DNA from: a virus
IMG/VR virus record: IMGVR_UViG_3300037088_000314
Coordinates: 1-22,091 of that record
Length of the DNA: 22,091 bases
Direction: 5' to 3' (one strand)
Shown: positions 14,601 to 22,065 of the stretch, one piece after another
Layout of the letters: every line of letters starts with the position of its first letter
How positions within the stretch are numbered: position 1 is the first letter of the stretch
Program-made: the position numbers and the translations under genes
The notes under the pieces: model-generated
Told to the model about the DNA's origin: nothing
The model's database searches: none
The model's input: the letters and a program-made list of their open reading frames with translations, nothing else

Positions 14601-15824
14601 TCAGGGGATCGAATTTAGCGAGTTTGTCAAAGCCATGCTCCAACTGTTCCCGGCGGAGGTGTCATAGACCGACCGACCCGTGTAGGTGATGTTCCAGACT
14701 TCCTTGTCCACCTTGAACGGCACCTTGTCCCAGTAACAGTAGGAGTCGATGCTCAGAGAGTTAGCCAAGGTAGACGATGCGATTGTTGGGCCGGTAGACG
14801 TAAAGCGAATCTTGCGTTCGGTCCCGGCGTTATTGGCGTTCATGGCGTTGGCTAGCTCTGTGGCGCTGTCGAACCACTGGACCATTTCCATGTCGAGGTT
14901 GCGCGTAGGGCGAACGGCGCCGGTCGGATAGAGGACGCCATTGAGGAAGAACAACTGCTGGAAGGCGTTCTTGATCGTGACCTTGGCGCTGGCGATGTCG
15001 TTGACGAGGGTCGTCCCGATGACCGTCGAGTCGAGGTACGTCGCGGTGTTGGCCGGGTTGATCATGTTGAGCCCGGTCCGCGTCAGGCCAGGTGTCTTGG
15101 CGGTCATGGAGATGGCCTGCTGGCCGAGGAAGTCGGCGGTCATCTGGACCGAAGTGCCAGCCCGGTTGAACTCCATAACCAACTGGTCGCCGTACATGGC
15201 TGGCATGTGGTAGGTGGCCGTGTCGTTGCCCATCTCGGCGCCCAGCCCGGCGAGGTCGTCCGATGAGATCGTCGGAGAGAAGTTCCAGGAGTAGGCATGG
15301 GAGTCGGTGGTCGTGGCGACCACGCTGCCCTTAACGAAGTAGGAGAGGAAGTTCGTCAGCGTCTCGAACGTCGCCGGGGCTTTTACGCCCTTGAGTTCGG
15401 CGTGCATGTCCACGATCTGTGTCTCGTAGAACTTCTCGAAGCTATTCCGCATCAGCGCCGGGTTGTACCGGGTGAACATCGGCTCGAAGAAGACCGGCTC
15501 GATGGGGATGAGCGATGTCGCGCACTGAAAGATCGGAGCGGCATTCAGGTGCGTAGCCGCCGACGTGCCGTTAGTGCCACGGGTGACGGTCCACGTCGTG
15601 GTTCCCTGTCCGGCGGTGATCTGCAACTGCTCTGAGTCGATCATGACGTAATAGTTGCCGGAGCCGGGGAACCCGGCTGCCGAGGTGGCCGCGATGCTCA
15701 CGGCTGCAGCCGAGGTGACTGCGGCGGCTAGCGTCGTGTATCCGGGCGTCAGGTTCGATGCCGACACCCGGGCCGACTCTGTAAGGGTCTGTAGATAGGT
15801 CAGTGGGACGAGACCTTGGCCCAA
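14601..15824 (-). CDS. Major tail protein (tail tube)
   Basis: A 407-residue protein starting at a TTG at 15824, chosen because AAAGGAG lies 4-5 bases upstream and no better start exists nearby. Residues about 31-100 form a compact beta module (TLAAAVTSAAAVSIAATSAA, GFPGSGNYYVMIDSEQLQIT, TTTWTVTRGTNGTSAATHLN) that I recognise as a mobile domain found in various phage structural proteins. The remaining core, with PIEPVFFEPMFTRYNPALMR, VTIKNAFQQLFFLNGVLYP and DKEVWNITYTGRSVYD, fits a tail tube subunit of siphoviruses. Position upstream of gp10-like, chaperone and tape measure genes agrees. Molecular role: stacks in rings around the tape measure. The inserted module probably decorates the tube surface. 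Confidence 0.85.
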   Translation of the reverse strand: MGQGLVPLTYLQTLTESARVSASNLTPGYTTLAAAVTSAAAVSIAATSAAGFPGSGNYYVMIDSEQLQITAGQGTTTWTVTRGTNGTSAATHLNAAPIFQCATSLIPIEPVFFEPMFTRYNPALMRNSFEKFYETQIVDMHAELKGVKAPATFETLTNFLSYFVKGSVVATTTDSHAYSWNFSPTISSDDLAGLGAEMGNDTATYHMPAMYGDQLVMEFNRAGTSVQMTADFLGQQAISMTAKTPGLTRTGLNMINPANTATYLDSTVIGTTLVNDIASAKVTIKNAFQQLFFLNGVLYPTGAVRPTRNLDMEMVQWFDSATELANAMNANNAGTERKIRFTSTGPTIASSTLANSLSIDSYCYWDKVPFKVDKEVWNITYTGRSVYDTSAGNSWSMALTNSLNSIP

Positions 15825-15856
15825 AAAGCTCCTTTACGTGAGAGTGGCTTCCGAGA

Positions 15857-16690
15857 CTATAGCGGGCTCTCGGATTTCCCAATTGGGCCGGGCTCGCTAT
15901 TGGGCTGCGGCGATTCTTTGCTGAGTATAGCCGTTCCGGGTTCCGAAACGAATGGCACGAACTTCACGATCTCTGGTGTGTGGACCCTTTCGCCGCTATG
16001 AAGCACGGCGTCGTCGGGCTTGCGTACCTTTCTGATCGGGGAGACGTCTTCGTAGAGATTGGACTCTAGGCAGGTAGCGACAACCTGGGGGTCGTCGGTC
16101 TGAAAGTCGGAGGCCGGTACGCCATTGATGTACCGTCCTTTGCCAACGTAATGCAGCTTAGTCAAGATGCGCCTCCGTTGCTCCGGCGGCGGTGCCGGTT
16201 CGTGTAGGTGCCGCACAGGCGGCTGGTGGACGTGTTCCTTGTCCCCGCGTCGATGAAGCTCCGCGATCACCATGCTGTCTAGGCCGGACCAGACACGGTG
16301 CTGACTCAGGATACTACTCAGGACCACCCCGAGGACCCCAAGTATCTGGGCGTCGAACTTCACGAAGCCAAACGCGGCAGCGACGATGTCGTCCATTTGA
16401 TACTCAGCAGAGCACCAAGGCTCAGGGCACGCACAGATAGCATCGATCTGGGCACGGGTCGGCGCCATGTCGTGCTCCACGATCAGGAAGGTCTCGCACT
16501 CCTCGCACAGGTCGGACAGCAGACGCCAGTAGGCGTAGTTGTCTGAACTGACATCCACGAACCGCGCATCAGGAACCGCCGCCACCGTCTCTGCTCGCAG
16601 ATACCTCAGGACGAATGGCACCACGATATTGGGAGCGCCTGTGGGGCGCGGAGACGCGTCGTTTACTGCGCTTGGAGCGTTTGGCCGCAT
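15857..16690 (-). CDS. Glycosyltransferase-like phage protein (VEHD type, 277 aa)
   Basis: The core of the protein has SSDNYAYWRLLSDLCEECET (48-67), then FLIVEHDMAPTRAQIDAICA (68-87) and CPEPWCSAEYQMDD (88-101), GFVKFDAQIL, GLDSMVIAEL (136-145) and a His-rich HVHQPPVRHLHE (153-164). I know this order from phage proteins annotated as glycosyltransferases: the EHD stands where GT-A enzymes have the DxD metal-binding motif, and the His/Asp set could complete a metal site. The C-terminal 100 residues are polar and poorly conserved-looking. The ATG at 16690 overlaps the upstream gene by 28 bases and has no clear ribosome site; a GTG start near residue 23 is an alternative. Genomic place, between tail terminator and tail tube, points to virion protein glycosylation. 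Activity is inferred. Confidence 0.62.
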   Translation of the reverse strand: MRPNAPSAVNDASPRPTGAPNIVVPFVLRYLRAETVAAVPDARFVDVSSDNYAYWRLLSDLCEECETFLIVEHDMAPTRAQIDAICACPEPWCSAEYQMDDIVAAAFGFVKFDAQILGVLGVVLSSILSQHRVWSGLDSMVIAELHRRGDKEHVHQPPVRHLHEPAPPPEQRRRILTKLHYVGKGRYINGVPASDFQTDDPQVVATCLESNLYEDVSPIRKVRKPDDAVLHSGERVHTPEIVKFVPFVSEPGTAILSKESPQPNSEPGPIGKSESPL

Positions 16691-16947
16691 CTAGGACACT
16701 CGCGCTGCCAGCGCCAGCAGACGTGCCCACAGGGGCAGTCACGGTGGTTATCGCCGAAGAAACCAGGCGCGCTGGAGAAGTAATCCTTATTACCGCGTTC
16801 CATTTCGGCGATGTGCCTGGCATCGGTAATGACCACGTGGCCGTTGACTCCGACGGGATATCGGGTCTTGTCCTTCATCACGACCTCGCGCGCCTGTTTA
16901 GGATCGGTAACGAACCTCACGCCGCAGGCTCTCTTTGGGCACGCCAT
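16663..16947 (-). CDS. Small zinc-ribbon protein (94 aa)
   Basis: The likely start is the ATG at 16947, 22 bases after the tail-terminator stop; the open frame extends further upstream into that gene but without a better start. GAGGGG lies 17 bases upstream, too far to be ideal. The protein begins MACPKRACGVRF (Cys 3 and 8) and ends DCPCGHVCWRWQRECPRCGQ, with Cys at 71, 73, 77, 84 and 87: a rubredoxin/ribbon-type zinc site. Between them is a small basic segment (PKQAREVVMKDKTRYPVG). It is an odd find among neck and tail genes. A structural zinc protein of the virion or a small regulator is possible; no family is recognised. Confidence 0.68.
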   Translation of the reverse strand: MACPKRACGVRFVTDPKQAREVVMKDKTRYPVGVNGHVVITDARHIAEMERGNKDYFSSAPGFFGDNHRDCPCGHVCWRWQRECPRCGQTLQAQ

Positions 16948-16969
16948 TCGCGCATCTGATGATATCCCC

Positions 16970-17458
16970 TCACCCGGTGAATTCTTCAGTGACGGTCGCC
17001 TTGACGGTGGCGGTATGCCAGAGGAAGCGTTGATCGGCATCGGCAATGGGCGTCGGATGTGTTACCTGCATCTTCTCGCCGATGGTCTGGATGGTGGTCT
17101 CCGCACCAGTCACGGGATCGGTTATCCAAATCGGAATGGTGACGGTACGGAGGATGTCGAGCAGCGTCTCAATGAGGATCGGGAATGCCGCAGGCCCGTA
17201 TTCGTCCGAGGGATCGTTGGTAGTGGCCGACTGTATCCAGATGGACAGGGCGTAGGTCGCACGCTTCTCTCCCTTCCCTCGCGGAATCGTGTGCCGCTCC
17301 TCGTTCCATGTTCCGCCCCAGACGAACACCTGCGGGTTGGGTGTCAGTTGAAGGACGGGAGGCGGCATGACCCATGCCTGCGTAGGCGCGGGCATGTTCG
17401 GGCTCTGGATGCCGTCCAACAGAGACACCACATAGGACTCGACCGCGTTCACAGTCAT
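16970..17458 (-). CDS. Tail-terminator-like protein (162 aa)
   Basis: The start is the ATG at 17458, two bases after the stop of the connector gene (TAG-CC-ATG), so translation is probably coupled. The frame continues upstream to 18295 but that part is a shadow of the connector gene with Arg-rich composition. The protein has MTVNAVESYVVSLLDGIQ, a strand with VFVWGGTWNEERHTIPRG, YALSIWIQSATTND, and the helix FPILIETLLDILRTVTI, ending in beta strands (FLWHTATVKATVTEEFTG). This is the fold order of phage tail terminators and minor tail U-type proteins: an N-terminal helix, a four-strand sheet and a second long helix. Its place before the major tail protein agrees. Confidence 0.7.
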   Translation of the reverse strand: MTVNAVESYVVSLLDGIQSPNMPAPTQAWVMPPPVLQLTPNPQVFVWGGTWNEERHTIPRGKGEKRATYALSIWIQSATTNDPSDEYGPAAFPILIETLLDILRTVTIPIWITDPVTGAETTIQTIGEKMQVTHPTPIADADQRFLWHTATVKATVTEEFTG

Positions 17459-17460
17459 GG

Positions 17461-18363
17461 CTAGAACACTCTCGCAAAGCGACTCACTGTCGCCTTCCCC
17501 AATTCGTACCAATCTGCAGCAGCCTTGGCGGAGCTTGGCGCTGCACCCCCGCGACCGGACTGCATCACGGCGGCCGTGGCGCCGCGCATCAATCCGTAGA
17601 AGGTCGCGAAGTAGTACCCAGCCTGGATTAGCGCCGGAGGCATCGCGGACAGAAGGATGCGCTGATCGGCCTGCGACGTTGACCCCACCAGTGGTGCGTG
17701 CGCAAATTGAAGGGGCGTCGTAAGTGAAAGAGTGCCAGAGCCTGAGATCGCGCCTGCCGTGTCGGGAGTCGCTCCGATCACGGTGACGGACTCGCGGAAA
17801 GGTGGATCGTAGATGACGCCGACCGACGCGGATTGGTCGATTCCGCAGACCGGGAAGCCGTTGATGGACGTTACTTGGACCAGATAGCCGTCGCGACCGT
17901 TGGCCCAGTCCACGTAGCCGGGTGCTATAAGGGCGGCGGTAGGTCCTGGGCCGGATGCCGAAGGAACGGAGGAGCCAGTCAAGGGCAGCATCGAGTGCTC
18001 GGTGATCATGGCCGTGGCCGGAATGGTACTCCACGCGGGTGGATTGGCTGAAGATGGGCTGACCTGGCCACCCACAAGCTGCAAGATTGGCCATGCGGAA
18101 AGCCTGAATCTGGCCCAGCCGTTTCTGCGGATGGTGATGATGAGGTCCGGCCCGAACTCCTGCTCGACATCTTGCGTGGCCCGCAAATGCATGTTTGCCA
18201 ACGTATCCATCTCGGCGGTGAGGGTGGAACAGATGTCGAGTTGGGCGGCCACCTGCTCGGCGATGCTCGCGCCGGGCTTGGGGAAGGTACTCCATGAAAT
18301 CCCGAAGTTGCTGGACAGGAGCATCGCAGGCGAGATATATGGCGAGAGGCCCTCGGTGGACAT
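17461..18363 (-). CDS. Head-tail connector-like protein (300 aa)
   Basis: The start is the ATG at 18363, with AAAGGAGGT five bases upstream, the best ribosome site in the window. The longer frame to 18492 is rejected because it runs into the Ig-like gene and has Arg-rich nonsense composition. The N-terminus, LSPYISPAMLLSSNFGISWS then AQLDICSTLTAEMDTLANMH, has the helix-loop-helix look of head-tail adaptor proteins. The centre (VEQEFGPDLIITIRRNGWAR, then GYLVQVTSINGFPV) is beta-rich, as in a large insertion. The C-terminal part (MPPALIQAGYYFATFYGLMR) is helical. It lies between the putative head genes and the tail terminator. The family assignment rests on position and pattern, not on a single diagnostic motif. 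Confidence 0.6.
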   Translation of the reverse strand: MSTEGLSPYISPAMLLSSNFGISWSTFPKPGASIAEQVAAQLDICSTLTAEMDTLANMHLRATQDVEQEFGPDLIITIRRNGWARFRLSAWPILQLVGGQVSPSSANPPAWSTIPATAMITEHSMLPLTGSSVPSASGPGPTAALIAPGYVDWANGRDGYLVQVTSINGFPVCGIDQSASVGVIYDPPFRESVTVIGATPDTAGAISGSGTLSLTTPLQFAHAPLVGSTSQADQRILLSAMPPALIQAGYYFATFYGLMRGATAAVMQSGRGGAAPSSAKAAADWYELGKATVSRFARVF

Positions 18364-18401
18364 TAGACCTCCTTTGATTCGGAAGGTGTCGTCATACAGC
18401 C

Positions 18402-18710
18402 TCAGATTGTTCCTGGCGGGAAGGGATCGACTATGAAGTCGGAGGCGTTGGCTGCACCTATAGGCGTGGGGGACCACCAGCGATAGCTCCATCGTCCGGC
18501 CTTCGCTGTCGTGTCCACCGTGTAGGTGTAGACGCCAGTGGAAACCTTGGACACCTGGCCCAGGCCGTAGGTGTAGGTCATTGAGATACCACTGGGGCTC
18601 ACCACGTCCACCCGAGCATCCGTGGGGTCGAGCGCCGCACCAGATGACGGATCGGTGAATGCGCTCTTTACGATTACCTGAGCGCCGATGGTGTATCTGT
18701 TGGTCATCAC
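18402..18710 (-). CDS. Small Ig-like structural protein (102 aa)
   Basis: The reading begins GTG-ATG at 18710, one base after the stop of the fibre gene; the ATG at 18707 may be the true start, shortening it by one residue. The sequence (YTIGAQVIVKSAFTDPSSGA, DARVDVVSPSGISMTYTYG, STGVYTYTVDTTAKAGRWSY) is a single immunoglobulin-like beta sandwich, a kind of small protein that I know next to head-tail connector genes in many siphoviruses. Its role is probably decoration or stabilising the head or neck. No ribosome site is obvious, so translation is likely coupled to the fibre gene. Confidence 0.7.
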   Translation of the reverse strand: MMTNRYTIGAQVIVKSAFTDPSSGAALDPTDARVDVVSPSGISMTYTYGLGQVSKVSTGVYTYTVDTTAKAGRWSYRWWSPTPIGAANASDFIVDPFPPGTI

Positions 18711-18711
18711 G

Positions 18712-21700
18712 CTAGCCCAAACTATCTGATGCGTCTGTGGTCAAGGCGTAATCGGACGTAGACACTGCTGCTAATGGTGATGTTACCACCGAGACGCTGT
18801 ACGCCGGAGCGTCGGCCGCTTTAACTCGGAGAGGCTTCTTAAAGAGATGAACAAACCCGACCACCACTTCGGCAATTGCACCGATGGTATCGGAGATGGC
18901 TCTTTGGAAGGCTATCGCCGAGCGCGACACGGACTCAGAGAGCGACGGCAGTGAGTCTGTGGCCGTGCGGACTGCCCCCGTTATCCTCGACACCGTCTCG
19001 CTCAGGCTGGCCACAGAATCGGCAGCCGTGCGGAAGTAGTGGACGCTGATGTGAACGACCACGCCGATAACGGATTCGACAATGGACCCGATGGAGTCGG
19101 CGGCCGTGCGGACCAACGTCAGCGCAGATCGGGTCGCCGATTCGGTGACGGACGAGATTGAGTCTGCGGCAGCACGAGCGAACGTGATGGCCGACCGCGC
19201 CACCGACTCGGATATGGCGACCACGGAATCCGCCGTCGTGCGGACGAAGGAGATAGTTGACCGCGCAACTGATTCGGTCAGTGTCGAGATGCTGTCTGCC
19301 GCCGTTCGTAGCCGTCCTATCGACTTGACCGCAGTCTCCGACAGGCTTGAGATGCTCTCCGCTAGTGTCCGGGCAAAGGTGATGGCCGAGCGCACGACGG
19401 TCTCCGAGAGTGACGAGATCGAATCGGCCACCGTGCGCGCCAACGCCAGCGCTGACCGTGCGACCGTCTCCGAGAGAGACAAGATGCTATCGGCGGCAGT
19501 GCGGGTCAACGTCAGTGCGCTCCTACTTACAGCCTCCGACAGACTGGAGATGCTATCTGCCACCGTGCGGCCAAAGGCGATGGTGGACCGGACGACCGCA
19601 TCGCTTATTGAGGAGATCGAGTCTGAGACAGTCCGGGTCAGCGTCAGGGCTGAACGTACAACAGCATCGGTCAGTGACCCCACGCTATCGGATGCCGTTC
19701 GTGCTAATGCCAGCGCCGACCGGACTACCGACTCGGTAACGGTGGACACGCTATCGACTACCGTTCGGAACTGTCCCCTGAATTGCGTTGCCGTTTCGCT
19801 CAGGCTGGACACAGAGTCGGTCAATGCCCGAGTCCATGCACCCGAGGCGCGACTGACAGACTCGGATAGGGAGTCGATGGTGTCGGCCGCCGCGCGGTAG
19901 AAATTATGGGCGAAGGGAACGACGACCCCGACGACGGCCTCTGCGATAGCGCCGATGCCATCAGAGGCTGTTCGAGCAAAGGTAAGCGCGGATCGACTAA
20001 CCGATTCCGACAGTGACGAGAGGGAATCGCTCATCGTCCGGGCGAGGGCCAGTGCCGACCGAGAAACTGACTCTGCCACAGACGAGACGCTATCGCCAAT
20101 TGCCCGCGTAAACAGGGTGGCAGGCCGCGCCACTGACTCTGTGAGCGACCCGATGGCATCGGCGGCGGTGCGGACCAAATACTCTGCGCCGTGGATCACC
20201 ACTTCTGTTATCGGCGTGGCGAAGTCAGCAGCGGTGCGGGCAAAGGCCATGGCGCTACGAGACACCGATTCTGATAGGCTGCCCAGACTATCGGTGACGG
20301 TCCGCGCCAGAGCCCGAACTTGAGACACGGACTCAGAAATAGACGCCAGAGAGTCGCCTAGCGTGCGGGAGAACACGCCCGCACGGCTGATTACTTCAGA
20401 CCAACCCGACGAGATGTCATCCGCTACCGTTCGAGTCAGAGTGAGGAACGAGCGGGCGACACTCTCGGATAGAGAGCCAACGCTATCTGATGCCGTGCGG
20501 ACTAGTGCGAGAGCCGAACGAACCACGGTCTCGGTCAGGCTCGATACTGAGTCGCTCGTGGTGCGGGCAAAGGCAATCGCTGATCGCGTGATGGATTCCG
20601 TCATCGTGCTTACGGAATCCCCGACCGCTCGCGTGAACAGGGTCGCAGGACGAACGACGGCCTCGGCAAGAGTGCTAATGCTGTCGGCCACTGTTCGTGC
20701 CAGAGTAAGCGCGGCGCGAGCGACGGACTCTGAGATGGACGATACGCTGTCCGATACCGTGCGTGACAGCGACAGTGATGCCCTGACGACAGCCTCGGCA
20801 AGTGTGGGAAGCGAGTCGGCAGCCGTGCGAGCCCATGCGGAGTAGCGGGTAACGGCCTCGCTCAGTGTACCGACTGAGTCCGAGATAGAGCGAGACCACG
20901 CACCTGCGGCTCGGCTTACGGACTCAGACAGGGAGCCCAATGTGTCGCTTACGGTTCGAGCAAACGAGATGGCGCTTCGTGCCACCGTGTCGCTGAGTGA
21001 GGACACGCTGTCGCCTACGGTTCGAGCGAAGGCTATAGCGGCTCGGGTAGGTGACTCGGTCAGCGTCGAGATGCTGTCTGCGACGGCACGAGTAAACAAC
21101 GTCGCAGGGCGCGCTACCGATTCTGCGAGCGATCCGACACTATCAGCGGTAGATCGAGCGAAGGAGATTATCGACCGGGACGCGGAGTCGGAGAGAGTGC
21201 CGATGCTATCGGCCGTACCCCGAACAAAGGAGATTGCAGATCGGACCGCTGCCTCTGATAAGGACGCGACCGAATCTGCCACGGCCCTGGTGAACAGAGT
21301 GGCGGGGCGAACCACCGCTTCTGAAATAGAGGCGATACTTTCGGCAATGGTTCGGACGACACCTCTGCTCCCCGTGGTCGTCTCTGACAGAGAGGAAACG
21401 GAGTCTGAATCGGTACGAATGAACGCGATGGCCGAGCGAACGAGACCGTCCGAGAGCGAACTGAGTGAATCGGCAGCAGTTGCGTAGTGGGGTGTGCCCG
21501 CCGCCGCGTGGACGATGGTGAGGTAGGGGTCGTAGGTCGTCCCGGTGTAGTGCGCACCGCGTATGCGGACGAACTCGAAGCCGGTGGGCACGGCACCCGA
21601 GAGGTGTCTGTCGCTGTTCAGCAGCATGTATGTGTTGCCCGACCCGTTGATGTTGGCGGCCATCGCGTCGTCGGTCGTGTTGTGATAGCCTGCTGCGAGT

Positions 21701-22065
21701 CCGACTGTAGAACTGTGCGCCAGCAGCGTTTTACCGCCTAAGCTGGCGCCCGGCACCCAACATGCCGCCAGCGAGGCATAGGCCGAGATTGCTCGCACCT
21801 GTATCGTGAAGTCGCTGCCGGTCGTGACAACCGCATCAATGTAGACGGACAGGATCGCCGACGAGATGGCATCGGAGCCGACCACCGACGTGTTGATCGT
21901 CAGCGGAGCCTCGTAGCATTGATAGCCAGTGGTCTGTCCGACGTTAGGCGTTGTGGCATTGGCATCAGTGCCTGACAGAGTTGAGCGGGCCGTTAGGTAG
22001 GTGGCGTTGTATCCGAACACATCGCCGGAGTACACGTCCGTCGCGTAAATGACGTCGGTACTCAT
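18712..22065 (-). CDS. Giant hendecad-repeat fibre protein (1117 aa)
   Basis: The first 190 residues form a beta domain (QCYEAPLTINTSVVGSDAIS, SSAILSVYIDAVVTTGSDFT, IQVRAISAYASLAACWVPGA) similar to DNRLRE/carbohydrate-binding-type jelly rolls. From about 195 to 1076 there are about 40 tandem copies of a 22-residue unit with consensus RTVADSISSLSESVARSALT plus two residues. Non-polar residues fall at unit positions 3, 7, 10, 14, 18 and 21, which is two hendecads, so a long right-handed coiled coil is predicted. The last 40 residues are a Ser/Ala-rich tail. ATG 22065 overlaps the upstream stop by 4 bases. It lies on the head side of the connector genes, so it may be a head or neck fibre rather than a tail fibre. 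Function is inferred. Confidence 0.85.
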   Translation of the reverse strand: MSTDVIYATDVYSGDVFGYNATYLTARSTLSGTDANATTPNVGQTTGYQCYEAPLTINTSVVGSDAISSAILSVYIDAVVTTGSDFTIQVRAISAYASLAACWVPGASLGGKTLLAHSSTVGLAAGYHNTTDDAMAANINGSGNTYMLLNSDRHLSGAVPTGFEFVRIRGAHYTGTTYDPYLTIVHAAAGTPHYATAADSLSSLSDGLVRSAIAFIRTDSDSVSSLSETTTGSRGVVRTIAESIASISEAVVRPATLFTRAVADSVASLSEAAVRSAISFVRGTADSIGTLSDSASRSIISFARSTADSVGSLAESVARPATLFTRAVADSISTLTESPTRAAIAFARTVGDSVSSLSDTVARSAISFARTVSDTLGSLSESVSRAAGAWSRSISDSVGTLSEAVTRYSAWARTAADSLPTLAEAVVRASLSLSRTVSDSVSSISESVARAALTLARTVADSISTLAEAVVRPATLFTRAVGDSVSTMTESITRSAIAFARTTSDSVSSLTETVVRSALALVRTASDSVGSLSESVARSFLTLTRTVADDISSGWSEVISRAGVFSRTLGDSLASISESVSQVRALARTVTDSLGSLSESVSRSAMAFARTAADFATPITEVVIHGAEYLVRTAADAIGSLTESVARPATLFTRAIGDSVSSVAESVSRSALALARTMSDSLSSLSESVSRSALTFARTASDGIGAIAEAVVGVVVPFAHNFYRAAADTIDSLSESVSRASGAWTRALTDSVSSLSETATQFRGQFRTVVDSVSTVTESVVRSALALARTASDSVGSLTDAVVRSALTLTRTVSDSISSISDAVVRSTIAFGRTVADSISSLSEAVSRSALTLTRTAADSILSLSETVARSALALARTVADSISSLSETVVRSAITFARTLAESISSLSETAVKSIGRLRTAADSISTLTESVARSTISFVRTTADSVVAISESVARSAITFARAAADSISSVTESATRSALTLVRTAADSIGSIVESVIGVVVHISVHYFRTAADSVASLSETVSRITGAVRTATDSLPSLSESVSRSAIAFQRAISDTIGAIAEVVVGFVHLFKKPLRVKAADAPAYSVSVVTSPLAAVSTSDYALTTDASDSLG
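18838..21483 (-). repeat. Tandem 66-bp degenerate coding repeats (about 40 units)
   Basis: The DNA of the fibre gene is organised in 66-base units, with six units of 63 bases and two of 78. Neighbouring units keep the protein pattern but use varied Ser, Arg, Leu and Ala codons, so DNA identity between units is moderate. Because 66 is divisible by three, the antisense frames also stay open and give long false ORFs with the same periodicity. The units start with Arg and mostly read R-T-x-x-D-S-h-x-S-h-x-E-x-h-x-R-S-A. Confidence 0.9.

Noticed and set aside
17459-18295. Long N-terminal extension of the tail-terminator frame.
   Set aside because: It lies wholly within the connector gene and is Arg/His-rich nonsense; the ATG at 17458 directly after the connector stop is the natural start.
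18838-21483. CRISPR-like array.
   Set aside because: The repeats are contiguous 66-base coding units without spacers and vary in sequence; they translate into one protein.
19082-21487. Several long plus-strand ORFs (at 19082-19900, 19955-20323, 20363-20845 and 20942-21487) with a 22-residue periodicity.
   Set aside because: They are antisense shadows of the 66-base repeats of the fibre gene. The period is divisible by three, so frames stay open by default; they lack ribosome sites and a separate operon context.
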